Under the pieces are notes generated by a model. That model saw only the letters and a program-made list of their open reading frames with translations. It did no database searches and had not been told where the DNA came from. The position numbers and the translations under genes are program-made. Below, in pieces: positions 1-7,919 of a DNA stretch of 20,958 nt. This DNA comes from Desulfocurvus sp. (GTDB taxonomy: Bacteria > Desulfobacterota > Desulfovibrionia > Desulfovibrionales > Desulfovibrionaceae), in the NCBI RefSeq assembly GCF_023230885.1, contig NZ_JALNWM010000027.1, positions 1 to 20,958 on the forward strand, written 5' to 3'. Positions within the stretch are counted from its first letter, which is position 1. Each line of letters begins with the position of its first letter.

Positions 1-2138
1 ACAGGCCCGGCGGCAAGTACTATTCCGACAAGTCTGGCGGCAAGCCCGGCGGCAGGAATTATTTCGACAAGCCTGGCAAGCCCGGGGGCAAGTATTCCGG
101 CAAGCCGGGCGGCAAGTATGCCGACAAGTCCGGCAGGCCCGGGGAGGGCGCGCCCCGCGAGGGGGCCGGTGCCCCGCGTGGCGACGAGCGCAAGCCCTAC
201 CGCAGGCCCGGCGCCCCGGACCAGCCCTACCGCAAGCCCGGGGGGGCCCCGAAGTTTTCCCGTCCCGAGGGCCGCGACTCCCGCCCCGAGCGCCGTGCCC
301 CGCGCCCCGGCGAGGAGGACGCCGCGCGTCGTCCGTTCGCCCCGGGCCCGGACGCCCCGCAGCCCCGCGACCCCGCCGCGGCCCCGCGCCCCGAGGCGCC
401 CGGGGCCTTCGGCCCGGCCCGCGAGCCGCGCCCGGGGCAGCCGCCCCGCGAAGGGCGCGGCTTCCGTGGCGACGAGTTCCCCCGCCGCGCGGCCTCCGGG
501 CCCCGTGGCGGCGCGGGCGATTTCCGCAAGCCCGGCGGGCGGCCCCAATCCCTGACCCAGGAGCTGGTGGACCTGGAGTTCGAGCTGGCCAACCTGCTGG
601 CCCGGCGCACGGCGCTGCTGGGCCGCTCGGCCAAGGCCCGGGTGGACAAGGGCCTGCCCCTGGCCGACCCCAACCAGGAGCGCGCCCTGCGCCGCGCCTG
701 GGATGTGGTGGCCGGGCGCGAGGGCCTCGAGGTGCCGCCCCTGCGCGGCATCTTCACCCTGGCCAACGGGCTGGCCTACGCCCATGCCACCAAGCCCGAG
801 ATCGGGCGCAAGGCGTTCTACCTGTCGCCGCGCGCCCAGAACGTGGACCTGACCGTGGCCGGGCCGCGCTCCCTGGTGCGCACGCGGCTGTGGGCCGCCG
901 TGGCGGCGGCCGCCGGGGCCGACTGCGTCCTGGCCCCCGTGGTGCTGAACGATCCGCTGGTGGAGCTGGTCAAGGCCCTGAACCAGGCCGGGGCGGGCCT
1001 GTCCTGGGAGCAGGACACGGTGCGCAACCAGGGCGGCGCTCCGAAGTTCGCCGACCGTACGGTCTTCGCCGGGTCGGATCCGCTGAACCTGTATCTGCTG
1101 CTGGCCCTGGCCCTGCCGCAGGTGGGGCGCATGACCTTCACCGGCGGCGCGGCCCTCAAGGCCCACGACCTGGGGCCCGCGGCCGGGGTCTTCGCGGGCC
1201 TGGGCGCGCGGCTCACCTCCATCGAGCCCTACGCCCCGGGCCTGCCCGCCCGCCTGGAGAGCGGCGGCATGACCCACAACGCCTTTTGCGTGCCCGACGC
1301 CCTGCCCGCCGAGGCCGCCGTGGCCCTGGCCCTGGCCGGGCCGACCTATCCCCAGGGCATCCGTTTCACCTGGGGGCCGCAGTGGTCCGGCGCGCCCATG
1401 CTGGCCCACGCGGCGGCATTGCTGCGCGCCTGCGGCGTGCCCTGCGAGCTGACCGACGGCAGCTTCGCCGTGGCCCGCGCGGCCCTGGCCGTGCCCGCCG
1501 CCCCCGCCGGGGCCGACCTGCCCCTGGATCCGCTGCTGGCCGCCAGCCTGCTGGCCGTGCCGCGCGCGGCGGGCGGGCGGGTGGCCCTTGGCGGCGCCTG
1601 GGCCGACGACGACCCGCTGGCCCCGGCGGCCCGCGCCCTGCTGGCCGCCAGCGGCCTGGAGCTGGACTTCGGCCCCACCGTGGCCGTGGCCCAGGCCGGC
1701 CCCTGGCCCGAGGCCGTGGAGCTGGACGCCACGGACCCGGCCCTGGTGCCCCTGGCCGTGGCCCTGGGGCTGGCCGCCCCCGGCGACGCGCGCATCCGCG
1801 TGGCCGAGGACGCCGACACCGCCACGGCGGAGATCGTGGCCGAGCGCGCCGGGCGCTTCGCCCGCGTGAAGCCCGGGCGCATAGTCATCGTGCCCGGCCA
1901 GGGCGCTGGCGAATGGGCCGATTCCGAGCGGCGCATGTCCAGCCCCTCCCCGGCCTGGACCCTGGCCCTGGCCCTGGTGTCGCTGCGCGTGCCCAATATC
2001 GGGCTGGCCAATCCCGGTGGCCTGGCCGAGGTCTGGCCGGGGTTCATCAGTCTGCTGGCGGATAATTTCAGCCCCCGGAAAAAGGAGCCCGAGTCCGATG
2101 ACGGAAAGAAAAAGGGACGACGAGTCCGTCTCGATTGA
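1..2138 (+). CDS. Chorismate-mutase-like / EPSP-synthase-like fusion protein with disordered N-terminus (5' partial)
   Basis: The frame is open from the first complete codon (base 3) to the TGA/TAG-type stop at 2138, so the true start lies upstream; a GTG at 567 is internal. The first ~188 visible residues are low complexity: GGK, KPGG and KY/DKSG repeats, then Arg/Pro/Gly-rich sequence with no predicted fold. From about base 550 to 780 a helical segment resembles the type II chorismate mutase (AroQ) fold: LARR, then LPLAD, then QER. By eye, E. coli CM residues R28, D48 and E52 have counterparts, but K39 is R and R51 is Q. From ~850 onward the pattern is that of 3-phosphoshikimate 1-carboxyvinyltransferase (EPSP synthase): GPRSLVRTR replaces the GSKS..NR motif, and the GNAGT motif appears as GSDPLN. 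The key Lys and several active-site residues are therefore missing or changed, so I infer a divergent or non-catalytic relative rather than the housekeeping AroA. It overlaps the next gene by 41 bases. Confidence 0.8.
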   Translation, partial: RPGGKYYSDKSGGKPGGRNYFDKPGKPGGKYSGKPGGKYADKSGRPGEGAPREGAGAPRGDERKPYRRPGAPDQPYRKPGGAPKFSRPEGRDSRPERRAPRPGEEDAARRPFAPGPDAPQPRDPAAAPRPEAPGAFGPAREPRPGQPPREGRGFRGDEFPRRAASGPRGGAGDFRKPGGRPQSLTQELVDLEFELANLLARRTALLGRSAKARVDKGLPLADPNQERALRRAWDVVAGREGLEVPPLRGIFTLANGLAYAHATKPEIGRKAFYLSPRAQNVDLTVAGPRSLVRTRLWAAVAAAAGADCVLAPVVLNDPLVELVKALNQAGAGLSWEQDTVRNQGGAPKFADRTVFAGSDPLNLYLLLALALPQVGRMTFTGGAALKAHDLGPAAGVFAGLGARLTSIEPYAPGLPARLESGGMTHNAFCVPDALPAEAAVALALAGPTYPQGIRFTWGPQWSGAPMLAHAAALLRACGVPCELTDGSFAVARAALAVPAAPAGADLPLDPLLAASLLAVPRAAGGRVALGGAWADDDPLAPAARALLAASGLELDFGPTVAVAQAGPWPEAVELDATDPALVPLAVALGLAAPGDARIRVAEDADTATAEIVAERAGRFARVKPGRIVIVPGQGAGEWADSERRMSSPSPAWTLALALVSLRVPNIGLANPGGLAEVWPGFISLLADNFSPRKKEPESDDGKKKGRRVRLD

Positions 2139-2376
2139 TGAGCAGGTCGCGCGCCTGGACGCCGAGCGCGCGGCCTTCGAGGCCCGGCGCGACGAGGTGG
2201 CCCGCGAGGTCCGCCGCCTGCGCGACGCCGAGGACCCCGCCGCAGGCGTCTACCACGCCCAGGAGATATTCCGGCTCTCCCAGGAGAAGCTGCGCCTGGA
2301 CACGGAGATCGAGTTCCGCCGCCGCCGGGCGGCGCGTCTGCTCATGCCCGACCCCCTGCACGGACCCCTGCAATAA
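2098..2376 (+). CDS. Small coiled-coil protein of unknown function
   Basis: This 92-residue protein starts at ATG 2098, chosen because AAGGAG (2082-2087) lies 10 bases upstream; an earlier ATG in the same frame at 2017 has no such site. The start lies inside the 3' end of the preceding gene, in a different frame, which implies translational coupling. The sequence is almost entirely charged helix: Glu, Arg, Asp and Ala with heptad-like spacing (residues ~13-82), no signal peptide, no membrane segment and no cysteine. It is cytoplasmic by prediction. I do not recognise a family; its position between an EPSP-synthase-like gene and aconitase does not reveal a role. Confidence 0.8.
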   Translation: MTERKRDDESVSIDEQVARLDAERAAFEARRDEVAREVRRLRDAEDPAAGVYHAQEIFRLSQEKLRLDTEIEFRRRRAARLLMPDPLHGPLQ

Positions 2377-2421
2377 GCCACGCCCGGCGGGATGCCTGCC
2401 CCCCGCCGCCAGGAGCCTTTC

Positions 2422-4356
2422 ATGTCCATGAACCTGACCCGCAAGATCATCGCCGCCCACCGCCTCGACGGGGACATGAATCCCGGCGGCGAGGTGGCCC
2501 TGCGCATCGACCAGACCCTGACCCAGGACGCCACGGGCACCATGGCCCACCTCCAGTTCGAGGCCATCGGCGTGCCCCGTGTGCGCACGGAGCTGTCGGT
2601 GAGCTATGTGGACCACAACACGTTGCAGATGGGCTTTCGCAACCCCGACGACCACCGCTACCTGCGCACCGTGGCCGCGCGCTACGGCATCGTCTTCTCC
2701 CCGGCGGGCACCGGCATCTGCCACCAGCTGCACCTGGAGAACTTCGCGCGCCCCGGGCGGACCCTCATCGGCTCGGACAGCCACACCCCCACCGCGGGCG
2801 GCGTGGGCAGCCTGGCCATGGGCGCCGGCGGGCTGTCCGTGGCCCTGGCCATGGCCGGGGAGCCTTATGTCATCACTATGCCCCGCGTGGTGGAGGTGCA
2901 CCTCACCGGGCGCCTGGGCGGCTGGGCCACGGCCAAGGACATCATCCTGCACCTCCTGGGCGAGCTGAGCGTCAAGGGCGGCGTGGGCCGGGTCATGGAA
3001 TACACCGGCCCGGGCGCGGCCACCCTCACCGTGCCCGAGCGCGCGACCATCACCAACATGGGCGCCGAGCTGGGCGCCACCACGTCCATCTTTCCCAGCG
3101 ACGGGCAGACCCGGGCCTTCCTGCGGGCCATGGGCCGCGAGGAGGACTTCGAGCCCCTGGCGGCCGACCCCGGCGCGGCCTACGACGAGCGCGTGGAGAT
3201 CGACCTGTGCGCCCTGGAGCCCCTGGTGGCCGCGCCGCACATGCCCGACCGCCGCGTGCCCGTGCGCGAGCTGGCCGGGCTCAAGGTGGACCAGGCCGCC
3301 ATCGGTTCGTGCACCAACTCCTCCTACGCGGACCTCAAGACCGTGGCGCTGATGCTTGCGGGGCGGCGCACGGCCCCGGGCACCGACCTGCTCATCTCCC
3401 CCGGCTCCAAGCAGGTGCTGACCATGCTCGCCGCCGAGAATCTCGTGGAACCCCTGCTGGCCTCGGGGGCGCGGCTGCTGGAGTGCACCTGCGGGCCGTG
3501 CATCGGCATGGGCGGCTCGCCGGTGTCCGCGGGCGTGTCGGTGCGCACCTTCAACCGCAACTTCGAGGGCCGCAGCGGCACCCAGGACGCCCAGGTCTAC
3601 CTCGCCAGCCCGCAGACGGCGGCCATGTGCGCGCTGCGCGGCGAGTTCAGCGACCCGGCCACCTGGGGCGAGCCCCCGGCGGCGCCAGCCTTCCCGGCCC
3701 GGGTGCCCTCCATCCGCCACCTGTTCCTCGCGCCCCCGGCCGACGAGGCCGCCGCGGCGGCCGTGGAGGTCCTGCGCGGGCCCAACATCGTGGCCCTGGA
3801 AACCTTCGACGCCCTGCCCGGGACCCTGGACGCCACGGTGACCCTCAAGGTCGGCGACAACATCACCACCGACCATATCCTGCCCGCCGGGGCCCAGATC
3901 ACGGCCCTGCGCTCCAACATCCCGGCCATCAGCGAGTACATCTTCTCGCGGGTGGACGAGGGCTTCGTCGCCCGCCAGCGCCAGGCCGGGTGCGGCGTCA
4001 TCGTCGGCGGCGAGAACTACGGCCAGGGCTCCAGCCGCGAGCACGCGGCCCTGGGCCCGCGCCATCTCGGCGTGCGCGCGGTGCTGGTCAAGTCCCTGGC
4101 GCGCATCCACCGCGCCAACCTCGTGAACTTCGGCATCCTGCCGCTGCTGTTCGCCGACCCGGCGGACTACGAGCGCGTGGCGCAGGGCGCGGCGCTGTCG
4201 GTTCCCGTCGCGCGGCTGGCTCCGGGCGGCGTGCTGGAGCTGGAGGTCGCGGGGGCCGGGCGCGTGGCGGTCCGAAACGATTTGACGGAAAACGAACTGG
4301 CAATTATTCAGGCAGGCGGCCTGCTCAATCATGTGCGCGCCCGGGCGGGCGCGTAG
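2422..4356 (+). CDS. acn: Aconitate hydratase
   Basis: Isomerises citrate to isocitrate via cis-aconitate in the cytoplasm, using a [4Fe-4S] cluster. The 644-residue length fits the shorter bacterial/mitochondrial-like aconitase class with N-terminal cluster domains and a C-terminal swivel domain. Cluster ligands are visible: C297 in GSCTNS, and C357 and C360 in the CTCGPCIG block; their spacing matches the aconitase family. The substrate-binding loop GENYGQGSSREHA runs from about residue 530 to 542 and contains the expected Ser and Arg. The start at 2422 is preferred to ATG 2392 because AGGAG (2411-2415) sits 6 bases upstream and homologous proteins begin near NLTRKI. It follows the coiled-coil gene by 45 bases and precedes the PpiD-like gene by 33, so it is mid-operon. 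All key residues are intact; I expect an active enzyme. Confidence 0.96.
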   Translation: MSMNLTRKIIAAHRLDGDMNPGGEVALRIDQTLTQDATGTMAHLQFEAIGVPRVRTELSVSYVDHNTLQMGFRNPDDHRYLRTVAARYGIVFSPAGTGICHQLHLENFARPGRTLIGSDSHTPTAGGVGSLAMGAGGLSVALAMAGEPYVITMPRVVEVHLTGRLGGWATAKDIILHLLGELSVKGGVGRVMEYTGPGAATLTVPERATITNMGAELGATTSIFPSDGQTRAFLRAMGREEDFEPLAADPGAAYDERVEIDLCALEPLVAAPHMPDRRVPVRELAGLKVDQAAIGSCTNSSYADLKTVALMLAGRRTAPGTDLLISPGSKQVLTMLAAENLVEPLLASGARLLECTCGPCIGMGGSPVSAGVSVRTFNRNFEGRSGTQDAQVYLASPQTAAMCALRGEFSDPATWGEPPAAPAFPARVPSIRHLFLAPPADEAAAAAVEVLRGPNIVALETFDALPGTLDATVTLKVGDNITTDHILPAGAQITALRSNIPAISEYIFSRVDEGFVARQRQAGCGVIVGGENYGQGSSREHAALGPRHLGVRAVLVKSLARIHRANLVNFGILPLLFADPADYERVAQGAALSVPVARLAPGGVLELEVAGAGRVAVRNDLTENELAIIQAGGLLNHVRARAGA

Positions 4357-4389
4357 CTGCCCCCGAAACCGAACCCATTTGGAGACGCC

Positions 4390-6279
4390 ATGCTAGACGG
4401 ATTGCGACAGAACGCCGGATCGTGGATCATCAAGATCCTGTTCCTCATCATCATCCTGGCGTTTATCCTGGCCTACGGCTCCGGCTCGCTGCAACAGGGC
4501 GGCAGCGGCATCCTGGCCTATGTGGACGACGAGCCCATCCTGGTGCGCGACTTCGAGCGCCAGTACGAGACCGACGTGCGCCAGCTCCAGGAGCAGATCC
4601 CCAACCTCACCGCCGAGGACATGGCCAAGTTCGACATCAAGCAGGCCGTGCTGGCCAAGATGGTCAACACCATGCTCCTGGAGCGCCAGGCCCGGCGCCT
4701 GGGCATCGACGTGAGCGACGCCGAGCTGGCGGCCTTCGTGCGCTCCAACCCGGGCTTCTGGAACGACGCCCGGACCTTCGACGAGCAGTACTACGAGCGC
4801 GCCGTGCGCGCCCAGGGCATGACCCCGGCGGCCTTCGAGGAGGCCACCCGCCGCGCCCTGGCGCAGCACAAGCTCATGGAGCATGTGGGCCGCGCGGCCC
4901 AGGTCGAGGAGGCCGAGGCGCGCGACCTGTTCCGCTTCAGCCAGGAGCGGCTGGTGGTCGACTACCTGCTGCTGCCCTGGGAGGAGTTCAAGGACGGCGT
5001 GACCCCCACCGAGGAGGAGGTCGCCACCTACTACAAGGACAACATGGAGCGCTTCAAGCGCCAGGCCACCTCGGGCTTCAACCTGCTGGTGCTTTCCCCG
5101 GCGGCCCTGGCCTCGCGCCAGGAGGTGGACGACGCGGCGGTGCGCGCCTACTACGACGCGCATCCGGCGGAGTTCCAGGTCGCCGAGTCGGTGCGTGCGC
5201 GGCACATCCTGCTCCAGCTGCCCCGGGACGCCTCCGCGGCCGACGCGGACAAGGCCCGCGTGGAGCTGCTCAAGCTCAAGGCCCGGCTGGCCAAGGGCGA
5301 GAGCTTCGCCACCCTGGCCGAGAAGCATTCCGACGGCCCGAGCAGCGCGCGCGGCGGCGAGCTGGGCTGGTTCACCCGCGAGGCCATGGTCGCACCCTTT
5401 GCCGAGGCGGCCTTCGCCCTGGAGCCCGGCGCGGTGAGCGACCCGGTGCGCACCGAGTTCGGCTGGCATCTGATCAAGGTCGAGGAGCGCCGCGAGGCGG
5501 GCACCCGGAGCTTCGATGAGGCCGCCCCGGCCATCCGCCGCCAGCTGGCCGAGGAAAAGGCCGCCGACAGCCTGCACGACACCCTGGACATGGCCATCGG
5601 CCGCCTGGTGGCCGGGGACACCCTGGCCCAGGTGGCCCAGGCCCTGGGCCTGCCGCTCCAGCCCGTGCCCGCCGTGCCCAAGGCCCTGTTCGTCCAGCGC
5701 CTGGGCGTGGACGAGGCGTCCGCCGACATGCTCTACGCCCTGGCTCCCGGCCAGGCCGCCGAGGTGCCCGTGGAGATCGAGGACGGCTCCGTGCTGGCCG
5801 AGAAGACCGAGGACAACCCCGAGTCCGTGGCCGCCCTGGACGAGGTGCGCGGGCCCATCGAGGAGGCCCTGCGCCGCGAGGCGGGCATGAAGCTGGCCCG
5901 CGAGAAGGCGGTCCAGGTCCTGGCCGAGGCCGTCGGCGGGGCCCTGCCCCCGCGCCAGCAGTCCCGGGTCAAGACCAGCGAGCCCTTCCAGCGTTCGGGC
6001 ATGGTGGGCGAGCTGGGCATGAACCCGACCCTGGCCGAGGCCGCCTTTGCCGCCGAGCCCGGGCAGTGGTTGCCCGAGCCCCACGCCGTGGCCAACGGCT
6101 ACGCCCTGGTCCGCGTGCGCGAGCGCCAGCTGCCCACCGACGAGCAGTGGGCCGCCGCCAGGGACACCATGCTGGCCCAGATCCGCCAGTCGCGCCAGCA
6201 GGAGCTGTTCCAGGCCTTTGTCATGGAACTGCGCGACAAGGCCCAGGTCAAGATCGTGGACCAGCGCGTGCTGCAATAA
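4390..6279 (+). CDS. ppiD: PpiD/SurA-like membrane-anchored peptidyl-prolyl isomerase (parvulin) chaperone
   Basis: A 629-residue protein with the PpiD architecture: a short cytoplasmic start, one membrane helix (about residues 13-29, WIIKILFLIIILAFILAY), a SurA-type helical N-terminal domain (about 38-230), a parvulin PPIC domain (about 266-367, beginning RARHILLQL and containing FATLAEKHSDGPS, GGELGWF and FGWHLIKV), and a long helical C-terminal domain ending in a second, eroded parvulin-like stretch. It should face the periplasm and help outer-membrane or secreted proteins leaving the Sec translocon to fold. GGAG at 4381-4384 is 5 bases before ATG. It is the last gene of the operon; a strong terminator follows. 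The family call is secure; assignment as PpiD rather than another SurA-N/parvulin protein rests on the N-terminal anchor and length. Confidence 0.93.
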   Translation: MLDGLRQNAGSWIIKILFLIIILAFILAYGSGSLQQGGSGILAYVDDEPILVRDFERQYETDVRQLQEQIPNLTAEDMAKFDIKQAVLAKMVNTMLLERQARRLGIDVSDAELAAFVRSNPGFWNDARTFDEQYYERAVRAQGMTPAAFEEATRRALAQHKLMEHVGRAAQVEEAEARDLFRFSQERLVVDYLLLPWEEFKDGVTPTEEEVATYYKDNMERFKRQATSGFNLLVLSPAALASRQEVDDAAVRAYYDAHPAEFQVAESVRARHILLQLPRDASAADADKARVELLKLKARLAKGESFATLAEKHSDGPSSARGGELGWFTREAMVAPFAEAAFALEPGAVSDPVRTEFGWHLIKVEERREAGTRSFDEAAPAIRRQLAEEKAADSLHDTLDMAIGRLVAGDTLAQVAQALGLPLQPVPAVPKALFVQRLGVDEASADMLYALAPGQAAEVPVEIEDGSVLAEKTEDNPESVAALDEVRGPIEEALRREAGMKLAREKAVQVLAEAVGGALPPRQQSRVKTSEPFQRSGMVGELGMNPTLAEAAFAAEPGQWLPEPHAVANGYALVRVRERQLPTDEQWAAARDTMLAQIRQSRQQELFQAFVMELRDKAQVKIVDQRVLQ

Positions 6280-6302
6280 CCCGGCGGCGCGTCGTCAGGG
6301 GA

Positions 6303-6338
6303 AGGCCCGTCCGGCAGGTTCTGCCGGGCGGGCCTTTT
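6303..6338 (+). terminator. Rho-independent terminator after the acn-ppiD operon
   Basis: Arms at 6303-6317 and 6321-6335 pair over 15 positions with one G-T wobble around a 3-base loop, and the right arm runs into TTTT. It lies 24 bases after the ppiD stop codon. Confidence 0.9.
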
Positions 6339-6515
6339 CCTGTCTGGAGCCCTGGCGGCGTGCCTGCGGGCGGAGCGGCGGGCCGCCGGGAGACTGCGCC
6401 CGCCGCCCGGGCAGGCCTTGGGCCGCCTGCCTGCGGGGGTGCGCGCGTCCCGGGCTTCCCCCCTTTGCGTGCCGCACGCCGCGTTTGGACGGCCCGGGGG
6501 CGGCCCGCCCGGCCG

Positions 6516-6869
6516 TCAGCCCGGCCCGGCGCCGGGGCGCCGCCGCCCGCGCCACAGCCGCAGCCCCGTGGAGGCCAGCTTCACGGGCAGGTACATGTAG
6601 GTCACAAGCATCACCAGGGCGTAGATGTAGCCGCCGCCCCAGGGGTTGTCCTTGTACCAGGAGTAGTCGGGGTGGTTCCAGATGACGAAGAAGAAGAAAA
6701 TCAGACCCATGAGGTGCAGCAGGGCGCCCAGGCGCGGCCCCCGGTGGTAGCCCCAGCCCACGGCGGCCAGCAGGGCCAGCCACAGGGCCAGGGACAGGGG
6801 CGAAATCAGGGTCAGGGACACTTCCAGGGCCCGCTGCACGAGGAGCAGGAGGTTGGTCAGGCTTTGCAT
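6516..6869 (-). CDS. Small integral membrane protein, unknown function
   Basis: A 117-residue hydrophobic protein with about three membrane segments: residues ~15-40 (LTLISPLSLALWLALLAAVG), ~47-63 (ALLHLMGLIFFFFVIW) and ~80-100 (YIYALVMLVTYMYL). An aromatic loop, NHPDYSWYKDNPWGGG, separates the last two and is the most distinctive part. The C-terminus is Arg-rich and would lie in the cytoplasm. GGGAGG is 5-6 bases upstream of ATG. The gene is read in the same direction as the transporter and transglycosylase to its right and may be cotranscribed with the transporter, although a weak hairpin lies between them. I do not recognise the family. Confidence 0.82.
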   Translation of the reverse strand: MQSLTNLLLLVQRALEVSLTLISPLSLALWLALLAAVGWGYHRGPRLGALLHLMGLIFFFFVIWNHPDYSWYKDNPWGGGYIYALVMLVTYMYLPVKLASTGLRLWRGRRRPGAGPG

Positions 6870-6919
6870 GGCGCCTCCCGGGTTGAGCCAGCCTTACCCC
6901 AGGGCCGGGCCCGTGGCAA

Positions 6920-6937
6920 GGCGGCCCGTCGGCCGCC
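6920..6937 (-). terminator. GC hairpin just downstream of the EamA transporter gene
   Basis: GGCGGCC and GGCCGCC form a 7-bp stem with a 4-base loop directly beyond the transporter stop codon. There is no real T-run, so termination would be weak or Rho-assisted. Confidence 0.3.
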
Positions 6938-6938
6938 C

Positions 6939-7823
6939 TCAGCCCGGGGCGACCCGTTTTTGGCGGCGTAGCAGGGCCAGGTTGGGCAGCACGATGCCGG
7001 CCACGATGAGCGCCGCCCCGGCCAGCTGGCGCGCGAAGACCGGCTCGCCCAGCAGCAGGGCCGCGGCGGCCACCGTGGTCACGGGCTCCAGGGTCGAGAA
7101 GATGGAGGCGTACGCGCCGCCCACGGCCTCGATGGCCGTGTAGAGCAGGGTCGTGGCCAGCACCGTGGGCACCAGCCCCAGGGCCAGGGCCACGCCCGCC
7201 TGGGCCAGGGTCAGCTCGCCCGGGGCGGGCAGGCCGCGCAGCAGGCCGAAGGCCACCCCGGCGAAGACGATGACGTACAGCGAGAAGCTCAGGGGGCGTT
7301 CGCCGCGCATGAGCCACTGCACGAGCAGGATGTAGGCCGAGAAGACGATCATTGCGCCGCTGGCCCACAGCATCCCCACGGGTGCGGCCTCGCGCATGAA
7401 GGCGTCCAGGAACACCAGGGCGCACCCGGCGGTGACCAGCAGCAGCGACAGGGCCACCCGCCGCCCGATGCGCTGGCGGTGGATCAGCGCCCCGGCCACC
7501 GTGACCACGGCGGGGTAGAAGTAGAGGATGAGGGAACTGGTGGAGGCGGGGATGGTTTCCAGGGACACCATGAGGCAGGTGCTTTGCACCGGGGAGATCA
7601 CCCCGCCCAGCAGCGCGGTCTTGAGCAGCCCGCGCGTGGAGATGCGCAGGGCGTCGCGGTTGGTGAGGGCGAACCAGCCCAGGAGCAGCAGGGCGCCCAG
7701 GCCGAAGCGGTATTGCAGCATCTGGGTGGAGTCCATGCCCTGGGCGAAGCCGAGCTTGCCCAGGATGGGCAGCATGCCGAAACAGCAGGCGGACAGGATG
7801 GCGCAGACAAGACCCTTTCGCAT
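6939..7823 (-). CDS. EamA/DMT-family transporter
   Basis: A 294-residue protein with about ten membrane helices arranged as two EamA repeats (about residues 3-132 and 148-286). The first repeat begins MRKGLVCAILSACCFG and has the family's LILYFYPAVVTVAG block; the second ends LLGEPVFARQLAGAALIVAGI, the typical last-helix signature of the drug/metabolite transporter superfamily. Members export amino acids, metabolites or drugs from the inner membrane; the substrate cannot be read from sequence. No strong ribosome site precedes the ATG at 7823. A good -10 (TATAAC on the minus strand) lies 33 bases upstream of the ATG. Confidence 0.92.
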   Translation of the reverse strand: MRKGLVCAILSACCFGMLPILGKLGFAQGMDSTQMLQYRFGLGALLLLGWFALTNRDALRISTRGLLKTALLGGVISPVQSTCLMVSLETIPASTSSLILYFYPAVVTVAGALIHRQRIGRRVALSLLLVTAGCALVFLDAFMREAAPVGMLWASGAMIVFSAYILLVQWLMRGERPLSFSLYVIVFAGVAFGLLRGLPAPGELTLAQAGVALALGLVPTVLATTLLYTAIEAVGGAYASIFSTLEPVTTVAAAALLLGEPVFARQLAGAALIVAGIVLPNLALLRRQKRVAPG

Positions 7824-7855
7824 GGAATAACCCCGAAATGCAGCGTTGAAGGGCG

Positions 7856-7883
7856 GTTATAGCACCGCTGCCCGGGGAAGCAA
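7856..7883 (-). promoter_or_regulatory. Probable sigma-70-type promoter for the EamA gene
   Basis: On the minus strand, TTGCTT (7883-7878) is followed after 16 bases by TATAAC (7861-7856), a five-of-six match to the -10 consensus. It lies in the 96-base gap between the transporter and the transglycosylase. Confidence 0.45.
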
Positions 7884-7919
7884 GGGGGGATGGGGCCCGT
7901 TTCGGCGCCGGGGTTGGCG

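Noticed and set aside
1..560. Separate collagen-like or repeat protein gene at the left edge (118-555 in another frame)
   Set aside because: The frame that continues into the EPSP-synthase-like domain is open throughout, so the repeats belong to that protein's N-terminus.
2068..4332. Long minus strand open frame opposite aconitase
   Set aside because: It is the high-GC shadow of acn, rich in Gly/His/Gln with no motif or ribosome site. The same holds for 4393-6276 opposite ppiD.
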